This document shows, one piece after another, positions 16,545 through 23,931 of a DNA stretch of 33,216 nucleotides. Source of the stretch: Halococcus hamelinensis 100A6 (GTDB lineage: Archaea > Halobacteriota > Halobacteria > Halobacteriales > Halococcaceae); the NCBI RefSeq assembly GCF_000336675.1, contig NZ_AOMB01000041.1, forward strand, positions 147,109-180,324, in the 5' to 3' direction. Under the pieces are notes generated by a model. The model searched no databases and was not told where the DNA came from. It was given only the letters and a program-made list of their open reading frames with translations. Positions within the stretch are counted from its first letter, which is position 1. Each line of letters begins with the position of its first letter. The position numbers and the translations under genes are program-made.

Positions 16545-17311
16545 CCGGCGAGTCGAGTACGGAAGACCGGACGGCGACGGGGACGACGGTGCTCAAACTC
16601 GGCGGGAGCGTCATCACGGACAAATCCAGCCCCGAGACCCTCGACGGGGACCACCTCGCACGCGCCACGGACGCGGTGGCGGCGTTCGAGGGGGAACTCG
16701 TCCTCGTCCACGGCGGCGGGAGCTTCGGCCACCACCACGCCAGCGAACACGGGATCACGACGACGGCCGGGAGCCACGACGCGGAGGGCGCACGCGCCGT
16801 CCACGACGCGATGCGACGGCTCAACGACGCCCTGCTCGACGCGCTCCGCGAACGTGGCGTCCCGGCGCTCCCGGTTCACCCCCTCTCGGCGGCGACACGC
16901 GACGATTCCGGGGAGCTCTCGCTCGCCACGGGCGTCGTGGAGACCATGCTCGACGAGGGGTTCGTCCCCGTGGTCCAGGCCGACGTGGTCGCCCACGCGG
17001 GTCGAGGTGTCACGGTGGTGAGCGGCGACGAACTGGTGGTCGTGCTCGCGACGGCACTCGACGCCGATCGGGTCGGGGTCTGTTCGGGTGTACCGGGCGT
17101 GTTCGACACCGACGGAGTGGTCATCGACCGGATCGATTCGTTCGCGGACGTGCGGGCGGCGCTCGGCGGGAGCGATGCCACCGACGTCACCGGCGGGATG
17201 AGCGCGAAGGTCGAGGCGTTGCTCGGCCTCGACGCGCCGGCGTGGGTGTTCGGCCTCGACGACCTCGACGGATTTTTCGATGGCGCGTCACCCGGAACGC
17301 GGGTCGACTGA
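16541..17311 (+). CDS. ipk: Isopentenyl phosphate kinase
   Basis: A 256-residue amino-acid-kinase-fold protein. It has the N-terminal TTVLKLGGSVITDK phosphate-binding strand and the VLVHGGGSFGHHHA motif, in which H64 matches the catalytic histidine that distinguishes isopentenyl phosphate kinases from related kinases. The C-terminal DVTGGMSAKVEALL region is the nucleotide-binding end. The enzyme phosphorylates isopentenyl phosphate to isopentenyl diphosphate, the last step of the alternative archaeal mevalonate pathway; the decarboxylase that makes its substrate is not in this window. The ATG overlaps the mvk stop. It is followed by a 177-bp gap holding the rnj leader. Confidence 0.95.
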   Translation: MTGESSTEDRTATGTTVLKLGGSVITDKSSPETLDGDHLARATDAVAAFEGELVLVHGGGSFGHHHASEHGITTTAGSHDAEGARAVHDAMRRLNDALLDALRERGVPALPVHPLSAATRDDSGELSLATGVVETMLDEGFVPVVQADVVAHAGRGVTVVSGDELVVVLATALDADRVGVCSGVPGVFDTDGVVIDRIDSFADVRAALGGSDATDVTGGMSAKVEALLGLDAPAWVFGLDDLDGFFDGASPGTRVD

Positions 17312-17355
17312 GGGGGATTCGACCTCCCCGCGTCCGCTCGGGTCGAGCCACGGAG

Positions 17356-17417
17356 TTTATACCACCCGGGTCCCGTAGCCACGCACATCCGAGAGACCGC
17401 CCCGAGCATCGGGGCGG
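17356..17417 (+). promoter_or_regulatory. rnj promoter and structured 5' leader
   Basis: A TATA-like TTTATA at 17356-17361 predicts transcription from about 17385, giving an untranslated leader of about 100 nt. The leader starts with a perfect 9-bp hairpin: CCGCCCCGA (17397-17405), loop GCA, TCGGGGCGG (17409-17417). Most genes here look leaderless, so a long structured leader stands out. The hairpin could instead belong to the ipk 3' end, though no T tract follows it. Confidence 0.5.
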
Positions 17418-17488
17418 CCGGGCGGGTCGTGTGACCTCGCCAGCCGGCGGACGAATCCCTGCTCGCGGGCGGCTCTGGAGTACTAACC

Positions 17489-18835
17489 ATGGAAATCGAT
17501 ATTGCAACCATCGGCGGCTACGAAGAAGTCGGCCGACAGATGACCGCCGTCCGGGCGGGCGACGACATCGTTGTCTTCGACATGGGCCTCAACCTCTCGA
17601 AGGTCCTGATCCACGACAACGTCGAAACCGAACGCATGCACAGCCTCGACCTGATCGACATGGGCGCGATCCCCGACGACCGGGTCATGTCCGACCTCGA
17701 CGGCGAGGTCCAGGCTATCGTCCCGACACACGGCCACCTCGACCACATCGGGGCCATCAGCAAACTCGCTCACCGCTACGACGCACCCATCGTCGCGACG
17801 CCGTTCACGATCGAGCTCGTCAAACAGCAGATCGAGAGCGAGGAGAAGTTCGGGGTCGGCAACGACCTCGTCAAGATGGACCCGGGCGAATCGATGGAGA
17901 TCGGCAACGGGCTCGATCTCGAGTTCGTCAACGTCACCCACTCGATCATCGACGCGATCAACCCCGTGCTCCACACCCCCGAGGGGTCGATCATCTACGG
18001 GCTCGACAAACGTCTCGACCACACCCCCGTGATCGGCGACCCGATCGACATGGACCGCTTTCGCGAGATCGGTCGCGAGGGCGAGGGCGTGCTCTGTTAC
18101 ATCGAGGACTGCACCAACGCCGGCCGCAAGGGCCGAACCCCGAGCGAGCAGCTCGCGCGCGAGGAGGTTCGGGACGTGCTCTACAGCATGGAGGACTACA
18201 AGGGTGGCATCGTCGCCACCACCTTCTCCAGTCAGATCTCCCGGGTCAAGTCAATCGTGGAGTTCGCAAAGGAGATCGGTCGTCAGCCCGTCCTCCTCGG
18301 TCGCTCGATGGAGAAGTACTCGGGTACCGCCGAGCGCCTCGACTTCGTCGACTTCCCCGACGACCTCGGGATGTTCGGCCACCGGCAGTCGGTCGACCGG
18401 ACCTTCAAGCGGATCATGAACGAGGGCAAGGAGAACTTCCTGCCGATCGTCACGGGCCACCAGGGCGAGCCGCGCGCGATGCTCACCCGGATGGGTCGGG
18501 GCGAGACGCCCTACCAGCTCGACGAGGGTGACAAAGTGATCTTCTCGGCACGGGTCATTCCCGAGCCGACCAACGAGGGCCAGCGTTACCAGTCCGAGCA
18601 GTTGCTCCGGATGCAGGGCGCACGCATCTTCGACGACGTCCACGTTTCGGGCCACATGTCCCAGGAGGGCCACTACACGATGCTCGACACCATCCAGCCC
18701 CAGCACATCGTGCCGGCCCACAACGACCTCGAACACCTCGCGCGCTACATCGACCTCGCCGAGGGCCAGGGCTACCGGATGGGCCGAGACCTCCACGCGA
18801 CGCGCAACGGCAACGTCATCTCGCTGGTCGAATGA
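17489..18835 (+). CDS. rnj: Ribonuclease J (beta-CASP metallo-beta-lactamase family)
   Basis: A 448-residue archaeal RNase J. The metal-binding motif THGHLDHIG lies near residues 80-88 (H81, H83, D85, H86), and further metallo-beta-lactamase elements are VTHSI and YIEDCTNA. The beta-CASP domain runs through about residues 190-360 ([24 protein letters not shown] and [16 protein letters not shown]), and [15 protein letters not shown] plus IVPAHND supply the last metal-site motifs. Archaeal RNase J enzymes are 5'-3' exoribonucleases acting on mRNA. It has the short form without a C-terminal extension. Its stop overlaps the start of idsA (ATGA), so RNA decay and lipid synthesis genes are coupled, an arrangement I recall from other haloarchaea. 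Confidence 0.96.
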   Translation: MEIDIATIGGYEEVGRQMTAVRAGDDIVVFDMGLNLSKVLIHDNVETERMHSLDLIDMGAIPDDRVMSDLDGEVQAIVPTHGHLDHIGAISKLAHRYDAPIVATPFTIELVKQQIESEEKFGVGNDLVKMDPGESMEIGNGLDLEFVNVTHSIIDAINPVLHTPEGSIIYGLDKRLDHTPVIGDPIDMDRFREIGREGEGVLCYIEDCTNAGRKGRTPSEQLAREEVRDVLYSMEDYKGGIVATTFSSQISRVKSIVEFAKEIGRQPVLLGRSMEKYSGTAERLDFVDFPDDLGMFGHRQSVDRTFKRIMNEGKENFLPIVTGHQGEPRAMLTRMGRGETPYQLDEGDKVIFSARVIPEPTNEGQRYQSEQLLRMQGARIFDDVHVSGHMSQEGHYTMLDTIQPQHIVPAHNDLEHLARYIDLAEGQGYRMGRDLHATRNGNVISLVE

Positions 18836-19881
18836 GCGCTTCGGGGGAGGCGGTCGTCGAGGCGGTCGCGGCACGACGGGAGCTCGTCAACGCGTCGGTC
18901 TCGGAGTACCTCCCGATAGACAAACCCGAGCGCCTCTATCGCGCCTCGCGTCACCTGCTCGACGCCGGCGGCAAGCGCCTCCGGCCCGCGGTCACGCTAC
19001 TCGTAGCCGAGGCACTGACCGACACCGAACCGCTCGGTGCGGACTACCAGTCGTTCCCGACGCTCGACGCCTCGGGACCCGACGAGATAGACCTCATGGC
19101 GGCCGCGGTGAGCATCGAGACGATCCAGTCCTTCACCCTGATCCACGACGACATCATGGACGAGGACGACCTCCGGCGCGGGGTGCCCTCCGTCCACAGC
19201 GCGTTCGACACCGAGACCGCGATCCTCGCTGGCGACACGCTCTACGCGAAGGCCTTCGAGTTCATGCTCGCCACTGGCGCGCCGCCCGAACGCACCGTGC
19301 GCGCGCTCTCGGAGCTCGCCAGGACCTGTACCCGGATCTGCGAGGGCCAGTCGCTCGACGTCGCCTTCGAACACCGCGACGACGTCACGACCGACGAGTA
19401 CATCACGATGGTCGAGCAGAAGACGGCCGTTCTCTACGCCGCCGCAGCCCGGGTCCCGGCCATCCTGCTCGGCGCGGACGACGAGACGACCGAGGCGCTC
19501 CGCCAGTACGGGCTCGACATCGGCCGGGCGTTCCAGATCCGCGACGACGTGCTCGATCTCACGGTTCCGAGCGAGAAGCTCGGCAAACAGCGCGGCAGCG
19601 ACCTCGTCGAGGGCAAGCGCACCGCCGTCACGCTCCACGCCGCCGAGCACGGTGTCGACCTCGACGACCTCGTGGTGTCCGAAACGCCCGCGGAAGTCAC
19701 CGAAGCGGAGATCGACGCCGCGGTCGCCGAACTCGACGCCGCCGGCAGCATCGAGTACGCCCGCACGTTGAGCCGCGACCTCGTCGAGAGCGGGAAATCC
19801 CACCTCGAAGTCCTCCCCGACAACGAGGCCCGCCGTCTGCTCGCGGGGCTCGCCGAATACCTGATCGAACGCGGGTACTAG
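18832..19881 (+). CDS. idsA: Geranylgeranyl diphosphate synthase (trans-prenyltransferase)
   Basis: A 349-residue all-helical polyprenyl synthase. The first Asp-rich motif is DDIMD at 106-110 within [17 protein letters not shown], and the second is DDVLD at 238-242. Phe101 occupies the fifth position before the first motif, where archaeal geranylgeranyl diphosphate synthases carry an aromatic residue that limits chain length, so a C20 product is likely. It condenses isopentenyl diphosphate with allylic diphosphates to make the side chains of archaeal membrane lipids. The start overlaps the rnj stop. The intergenic repeat element begins 3 nt after its stop codon. Confidence 0.95.
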   Translation: MSASGEAVVEAVAARRELVNASVSEYLPIDKPERLYRASRHLLDAGGKRLRPAVTLLVAEALTDTEPLGADYQSFPTLDASGPDEIDLMAAAVSIETIQSFTLIHDDIMDEDDLRRGVPSVHSAFDTETAILAGDTLYAKAFEFMLATGAPPERTVRALSELARTCTRICEGQSLDVAFEHRDDVTTDEYITMVEQKTAVLYAAAARVPAILLGADDETTEALRQYGLDIGRAFQIRDDVLDLTVPSEKLGKQRGSDLVEGKRTAVTLHAAEHGVDLDDLVVSETPAEVTEAEIDAAVAELDAAGSIEYARTLSRDLVESGKSHLEVLPDNEARRLLAGLAEYLIERGY

Positions 19882-19884
19882 AAA

Positions 19885-20120
19885 CCCACCTTTTGCTACG
19901 CTCGGCCGCGAAGCGGCCTCGCTCGCAAAATGTGGATCAAAAGCCTCCTCCTTCCCGATGGTCAGTCGTCGGCCCGCTCGCTCGTTTCACTCGCTCGCGG
20001 TACAACTGCTATCCGCAAACCGCACAGCGCCGCCTCCGCCGAAGCCCTCGCCACGCGCTCCCTTCGGTCGCTACTCACTCGCCTTCGGCTCGTTCGCGCG
20101 GCTCGCCCTTCATCCGCCAG
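19885..20120 (+). repeat. Dispersed intergenic element, copy A
   Basis: Seven blocks are shared in the same order and strand with copy B at 27828-28040. They lie at 19885-19897, 19925-19945 (21 identical bases), 19969-19983, 19991-20005, 20019-20028, 20036-20051 and 20101-20115. Segments between blocks differ in sequence and often in length. Block 1 and block 2 can pair: CCAC-C-TTTTGC (19886-19896) with GCAAAA-T-GTGG (19925-19935); the loop holds an extra 6-bp stem GGCCGC/GCGGCC (19904-19918). The element starts 3 nt after idsA. The several frames open through it are low-complexity Arg/Pro/Ser proteins and are not genes. Confidence 0.75.
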
Positions 20121-20344
20121 ACACCGCCCCGCACCGCACAACGACCACACCGCCGGCCGCCGCCGCACCGCAGCCGTCGGCTGCCGGCCACCGGCCGCAG
20201 CCGCACCCCGTGGGCCGCCGACCGCACGACAAGACCCGGGCGACCCAGGTGTGATCGTTGTGTGCCGATCGCATACCATCGGTTTTCGGGCGATTCGGGC
20301 CGGGAATGAAAAGGAACTTACCCGACGCCCGAGACGGAGTTCGC
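20121..20344. other. Intergenic region between repeat copy A and the nucleotidyltransferase gene
   Basis: The first about 100 bases are C-rich and contain many CCGCAC, CCGCCG and CCGGCC strings that can fold on themselves; they may be the degenerate end of the repeat element. The last about 35 bases before the ATG include AAAAGGAACTTACC, a weak TATA candidate. No protein-coding or RNA gene is supported. Confidence 0.5.
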
Positions 20345-21310
20345 ATGAAGGCTATCGTGCTCGCCGGCGGGTATGCGACCCGACTCTGGCCGATCACCAA
20401 ACACCGGCCCAAGATGTTCCTCCCCGTCGGTGACACCGTCGTCATCGACCGGATCTTCGAAGAGCTCGAAGCCGACGACCGTATCGAGGAGGTCTACATC
20501 TCGACCAACGAGCGCTTCGCCGGGGAGTTCGAAGAACACGTCGAGGAGCGGGGTTTCGAGAAACCAACGCTCTCGATCGAGGACACCACCGGCGAGGACG
20601 AGAAGTTCGGCGCGGTCGGCGCGCTCGCCCAACTCATCGACCGCGAGAACGTCGACGACGACCTCCTCGTGGTCGCGGGCGACAACCTCCTCAGCTTCTC
20701 GCTCGGCGACTTCATCGACGACTTCGAAGGACGCACCGAACCCACGATCGCGGCCTACGACGTCGGTTCGCGCGAACGCGCCAAGTCCTACGGCCTCGTC
20801 GAACTCGACGGCGACCGGGTCGTTGACTTCCAGGAGAAACCCGAGGACCCCAACTCCACGCTGGTCTCGATCGCGTGCTACGCCTTCCCCGCCGACGCGC
20901 TCGTGCTCGATGAGTACCTCGCGGACGACAACAACCCCGACGAGCCCGGTCGGTTCGTCCAGTGGCTCCGGGGTCGGCGCGACGTCTACGCCTACACCTT
21001 CGACGGCGCGTGGTTCGACATCGGCACGCCCGAGAGCTACCTCGACACCGTCGCGTGGGCGATCGACGGCGACTCCTCGGTCGCCGCCGACGCGACCGTC
21101 GAGAACAGCGAGATCGGGTCGGGCGTTCACGTGATGCCGGGTGCGACGGTCACGAACTCGACCCTCGAACACTCGGTGGTCTTCCCCGAGGCCACCGTCG
21201 AGGACTGCACGGTTCGCGATTCGATCCTCGACGAGCACGTCGACGTCGCCGGGGTCGACCTCACCGGCGCGCTCGTCGGCGAGCACACCGTGATCCCGGA
21301 CGGCGAATAG
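20345..21310 (+). CDS. Sugar-1-phosphate nucleotidyltransferase (NDP-sugar pyrophosphorylase)
   Basis: A 321-residue protein. The N-terminus MKAIVLAGGYATRLWPITKHRPKMFLPV is the nucleotide-binding signature of the NTP_transferase family; this fixes the start at 20345 although the frame is open upstream. VVAGDNLLSF and WFDIGTPESYLD are the expected active-site stretches. From about residue 245 the sequence has the repeating pattern of a left-handed beta helix (ATVENSEIGSGVHVMPGATVTNSTLEHSVVFPEATVEDCTV). The enzyme joins a sugar 1-phosphate to an NTP, probably dTTP or UTP, supplying activated sugar for surface glycans. The sugar cannot be told from sequence. It could support the glycosyltransferase genes at 24-27 kb but is not in an operon with them. 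Confidence 0.9.
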   Translation: MKAIVLAGGYATRLWPITKHRPKMFLPVGDTVVIDRIFEELEADDRIEEVYISTNERFAGEFEEHVEERGFEKPTLSIEDTTGEDEKFGAVGALAQLIDRENVDDDLLVVAGDNLLSFSLGDFIDDFEGRTEPTIAAYDVGSRERAKSYGLVELDGDRVVDFQEKPEDPNSTLVSIACYAFPADALVLDEYLADDNNPDEPGRFVQWLRGRRDVYAYTFDGAWFDIGTPESYLDTVAWAIDGDSSVAADATVENSEIGSGVHVMPGATVTNSTLEHSVVFPEATVEDCTVRDSILDEHVDVAGVDLTGALVGEHTVIPDGE

Positions 21311-21353
21311 CGGGATCCGGTGGATTCTTCTCCCGACGGGCCGTTCTCGGGAC

Positions 21354-21479
21354 ATGGCATCACGCAAAACCCAGGTCGCGCTCGGTCTCTCGGTCCTGCT
21401 CGCCGCCTCGTTCGCCGTCCACTACGTCCTGTTCGGCGCGCTCCCGCTCGGCAAGCCGACGATGCTCGACGACGAGTAG
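21354..21479 (+). CDS. 41-residue single-pass membrane protein
   Basis: A short frame ATG...TAG encodes 41 residues: a basic start (MASRKTQ), one hydrophobic helix (about residues 8-28: VALGLSVLLAASFAVHYVLFG), and a short tail ending in LDDE. The positive N-terminus and acidic C-terminus predict N-in, C-out orientation. It begins 43 nt after the nucleotidyltransferase gene on the same strand and could be co-transcribed with it. Codon use is GC-rich at third positions like that of its neighbours. I do not recognise a family with certainty. The call rests on length-appropriate topology and tidy placement between genes. Confidence 0.6.
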   Translation: MASRKTQVALGLSVLLAASFAVHYVLFGALPLGKPTMLDDE

Positions 21480-21486
21480 TCGCTGA

Positions 21487-22197
21487 TCACTCCCCGAGCC
21501 ACGCGTCGGTGACACGGAGCCGACCGCGCGTCCCGTCCCACTCGGTCTCGTAATCGAACTCGATCGGGCGCGCCATGTGCGGCCCGTCGGTCACCAGCGT
21601 CTCGAACTCCCCACCCTCGCCGAGCACGTGGACCCCGTACTCCTCGTGGAGGGTTCGGAGCTCGTCGAACGCTTCTTCGTCGAGCACGCGCCCGAGCCAC
21701 GACTCGTCGAGGCCACGGGCCGCGACCTGCACCACTCGGATCTCGAAGCCCGCATCGAGCATCGCGTCGGCGAGGTCGCGGGGGTCGCGCCCCCAGAGCG
21801 GGGCGAACAGCTCGATACCGAGCCGGTCGCACATCCCCTGGATCCGGCTCGTCTGGAACTCGCTCTCGACCGCCCCCGCGGTGACCCCCGCGAGGTCGAG
21901 GTCGGCCCCGAGGTCGCCGAGGGCGCGTTCGAGGGGTTCGAGCTCGGCGTCGCCGCGCGCCCCGGACTCCTCGATACCGCGCCCCGCCTCGTCCGGGTCG
22001 ACCTCGACGAGTTCGATCCCGATGCTCTCGGCCGCGAGCCGCGCGAGCCGCGTCTCGGGGACGTGATACATGTACGAGCCGTCGTCGGGGTGGACCGTCA
22101 GGAGCCGCTCGACCGGCAGGTCGGTTTCGAGCGCGCGGTAGAGCGCCCACGAGGAGTCCTTGCCGCCGGAGAACAGGCTCACCCACGCCTCCGTCAT
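21487..22197 (-). CDS. Dph6-like ATP-binding protein (probable diphthine-ammonia ligase)
   Basis: A 236-residue protein of the N-type ATP pyrophosphatase superfamily. The P-loop VSLFSGGKDSSWALYRAL is at residues 6-23. AGVTAGAVESEFQTSRIQGMCDRLGIELFAPLWGRD and LGEGGEFETLVTDGPHM are hallmarks of the Dph6/TIGR00290 branch. In eukaryotes and archaea this group completes diphthamide on elongation factor 2 by amidating diphthine with ammonia and ATP. The ATG at 22197 is chosen because MTEAWVSLFSGGKDS begins the conserved domain; the frame continues to 22254. It overlaps no other gene and is divergent from the membrane zinc-ribbon gene at 22304. A different substrate for this paralogue is possible, hence no symbol. 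Confidence 0.88.
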   Translation of the reverse strand: MTEAWVSLFSGGKDSSWALYRALETDLPVERLLTVHPDDGSYMYHVPETRLARLAAESIGIELVEVDPDEAGRGIEESGARGDAELEPLERALGDLGADLDLAGVTAGAVESEFQTSRIQGMCDRLGIELFAPLWGRDPRDLADAMLDAGFEIRVVQVAARGLDESWLGRVLDEEAFDELRTLHEEYGVHVLGEGGEFETLVTDGPHMARPIEFDYETEWDGTRGRLRVTDAWLGE

Positions 22198-22303
22198 GGG
22201 CCTCGTACCGCGGCGAGGACTAAACCCACATCGGTCGTCCGTCGAGAGCGACATCGACCGCCAACCCGGAAGATTAAGACCGTCGGGCCGAGTATTGGGG
22301 GAA

Positions 22304-22783
22304 ATGAGCCGTCATCGCGCCGGCAAGCGCCCGTGGCTCGCCGCGGTGCTCGCGGTCATCTACCCGGGGCTGGGCCACCTCTATCTCCGGCGGTGGTTCC
22401 GGGCGCTCGCGTGGTTCCTCCTGGTGTTTCTCACGGTCCAGATCACGCTTCCCCAGTCCGCGCTCCCCGAGTCGGGGGAGTTCAGCGTCGAGGCGGTCCT
22501 GGAGGCGAGCCAGGCGCTCCCGATCGAGGCCACGTTCGCGCTCCTCGTCCTCACGATCCTCAACATCGCCGACGCCTACTACCTCGCCCGCCAGCGAAAC
22601 GCAGGAGCCGAGTCGACACGGAGTGGGGCGAGCGGGTCGAACGGACCGGTCGGAAGCGTCATCGGCACCGAGGCGGACGACGACGAACCCACGGACCGCT
22701 GTCCCCACTGCGGCCGCACGACCGACACCGACCTCGATTTCTGCCAGTGGTGCGGCGAACCCCTCGACACCGACCCCTCGTGA
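22304..22783 (+). CDS. Membrane protein with C-terminal zinc ribbon
   Basis: A 159-residue protein. The first half has two or three hydrophobic helices (WLAAVLAVIYPGLGHLYL, FRALAWFLLVFLTVQI and a later ATFALLVLTILNIADAYYLA). The IYPGLGHLYLRRWFRAL stretch recalls small TM2-like membrane proteins. A Ser/Gly linker leads to a zinc ribbon with CPHC and CQWC near the C-terminus. The ATG at 22304 is supported by a TATA-like AGATTAAG about 26 nt upstream. I recall this composition as a conserved haloarchaeal family (possibly DUF7575). Function is unknown; the ribbon would face the cytoplasm if the tail follows an inward-ending helix. Confidence 0.8.
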   Translation: MSRHRAGKRPWLAAVLAVIYPGLGHLYLRRWFRALAWFLLVFLTVQITLPQSALPESGEFSVEAVLEASQALPIEATFALLVLTILNIADAYYLARQRNAGAESTRSGASGSNGPVGSVIGTEADDDEPTDRCPHCGRTTDTDLDFCQWCGEPLDTDPS

Positions 22784-22827
22784 GCCTCGAGCGTGGAGTA
22801 GAAGTTCGCCGAGGTCCTCGGTGACGT

Positions 22828-23214
22828 ATGGGCTACGCCTGTCCGGTCTGTGAGACGCCCCAGGCCGACGCGCACCACCTGGCCAACCACCTCGCGTTCA
22901 CCGCGTTGCTCGGTGACGACGACCACGAGGCCTGGCTCGACGAGCACACGCCCGGCTGGGACGAGGCGGGCGAGGACGAACTCGCCGAGCGGGTGGTCGA
23001 GGCGGCGAAGGAGGTCGAGTTCCCGCAGGTCTTCGAGGACACCACCGACGACGACCACCACGACCACGACGAACCCCGACCCGGCGAGCTCTTCGACGAC
23101 GAGCCACCGATGGCGGGCAGTCGCGGACCGGGCGGGGGCGACCTCGACGCCGAGACGGCCGAGGCGCTTCGGAAGGCCCGGGAACTGACCCGCGACGACG
23201 ACGAAAGCGAGTAG
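22828..23214 (+). CDS. DUF5810 family protein
   Basis: A 128-residue acidic protein beginning MGYACPVCETPQADAHHLANHLAFTALLG. The CxxC with the following HHLANH pattern resembles a small zinc finger. The middle (HEAWLDEHTPGWDEAGEDELAERVVEAA) is helical, and the rest is an acidic, His-rich disordered region (DDDHHDHDE). I recognise it as the haloarchaeal DUF5810 family, which is typically next to a DUF5809 gene, as here (23 bp downstream, same strand). No enzymatic motif is evident; the pair is likely one functional unit of unknown role. Confidence 0.85.
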   Translation: MGYACPVCETPQADAHHLANHLAFTALLGDDDHEAWLDEHTPGWDEAGEDELAERVVEAAKEVEFPQVFEDTTDDDHHDHDEPRPGELFDDEPPMAGSRGPGGGDLDAETAEALRKARELTRDDDESE

Positions 23215-23237
23215 TCCCCTCGGGGTTCACTCCCGCC

Positions 23238-23654
23238 ATGCACACCCAGGGACGGTTCTCGCCGGGGACCGCCGACGACGCCCACGAACGCTACGAGGAG
23301 CTCGGACCGACCGCCCAGACCGCCGTGCGGGAGGCCGCGACCGCGATGGAGTTCGGAAAGGACGAGTACGACGACCGCGTGACGAGCGAGGTGGTCGAGC
23401 GGGTCCGGAACGCGCTGTTCGCGGGTGCGCTCGAAGTCCGGGTCGGAACGCGTGAGGAGTTCGACAACTGGCTGGCGGCACACCCCGACTACGAAACCCA
23501 CGTCATCGGGAACGAGAACGTCGACCAAGTAGCGTGGCACGCCGCGCCGTTCGCAGAGACGGTGGCGGCGGCGACGTTCGCCAATCGGGAACGCGCCGCG
23601 GTCGAGACCCTCCGCCGCCAGGCCTTCGGCCGTATCTACCGCGACTTGTTCTAA
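23238..23654 (+). CDS. DUF5809 family protein
   Basis: A 138-residue soluble protein with no membrane segment. The sequence AREAATAMEFGKDEYDDRVTSEVVERVRNALF-like core, VGTREEFDNWLAAHPDYE, GNENVDQVAWHAAPFAETVAAATFANRERAAVETLRRQAFGRIYRDLF is, to my recollection, that of the DUF5809 family, known only from haloarchaea. The C-terminal helix is basic and could bind nucleic acid, but that is a guess. It follows the DUF5810 gene closely and probably shares its promoter. Confidence 0.85.
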   Translation: MHTQGRFSPGTADDAHERYEELGPTAQTAVREAATAMEFGKDEYDDRVTSEVVERVRNALFAGALEVRVGTREEFDNWLAAHPDYETHVIGNENVDQVAWHAAPFAETVAAATFANRERAAVETLRRQAFGRIYRDLF

Positions 23655-23659
23655 ACCGA

Positions 23660-23860
23660 CGTTTCGAAATTTTCGCACCCACGGCTGCGGTGGCGCGCGC
23701 TCGCGGTCGGTACGAACGATAGTGAGTGCCGACCGCGGACACTGTGCGAGGGATGAGCGACGTGAGTGAACGGAGTGAACGAGCGGAGCGAGTCGGCTGG
23801 GGAGGCGTGTGGTCGGCGCGGAGCGGTGCGGTTGCGGTTCTCACTTGAAACGGGAGTTCT
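23660..23860 (-). repeat. Structured intergenic element, probable diverged relative of copies A and B in reverse orientation
   Basis: This gene-free stretch between DUF5809 and the YYY gene contains a hairpin CGCGGTCGG (23702-23710) with CCGACCGCG (23729-23737), extended by a T-G wobble and two more pairs around a 12-base loop. Read on the minus strand, it then shows CCGCACCGC, a CCTCCCCAGCCGA stretch, purine/pyrimidine-alternating GTTCACTCCGTTCAC strings and GCTCATCC, in an order reminiscent of blocks 5-7 of copies A and B. Sequence identity is much lower than between A and B. No gene is supported here. Confidence 0.45.
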
Positions 23861-23931
23861 CGTTAGCGCTTCACCGGTCGTCCCACTCACGATCCGAGCG
23901 GACCAGAACGTCGAAGATCGCCGACGAATAG

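Noticed and set aside
19893-20309. Open frames of 100-170 codons across repeat copy A (and similar ones at 27836-28163)
   Set aside because: They encode low-complexity Arg/Ser/Pro/His sequence, run in several frames at once and follow the repeat blocks rather than a coding pattern.
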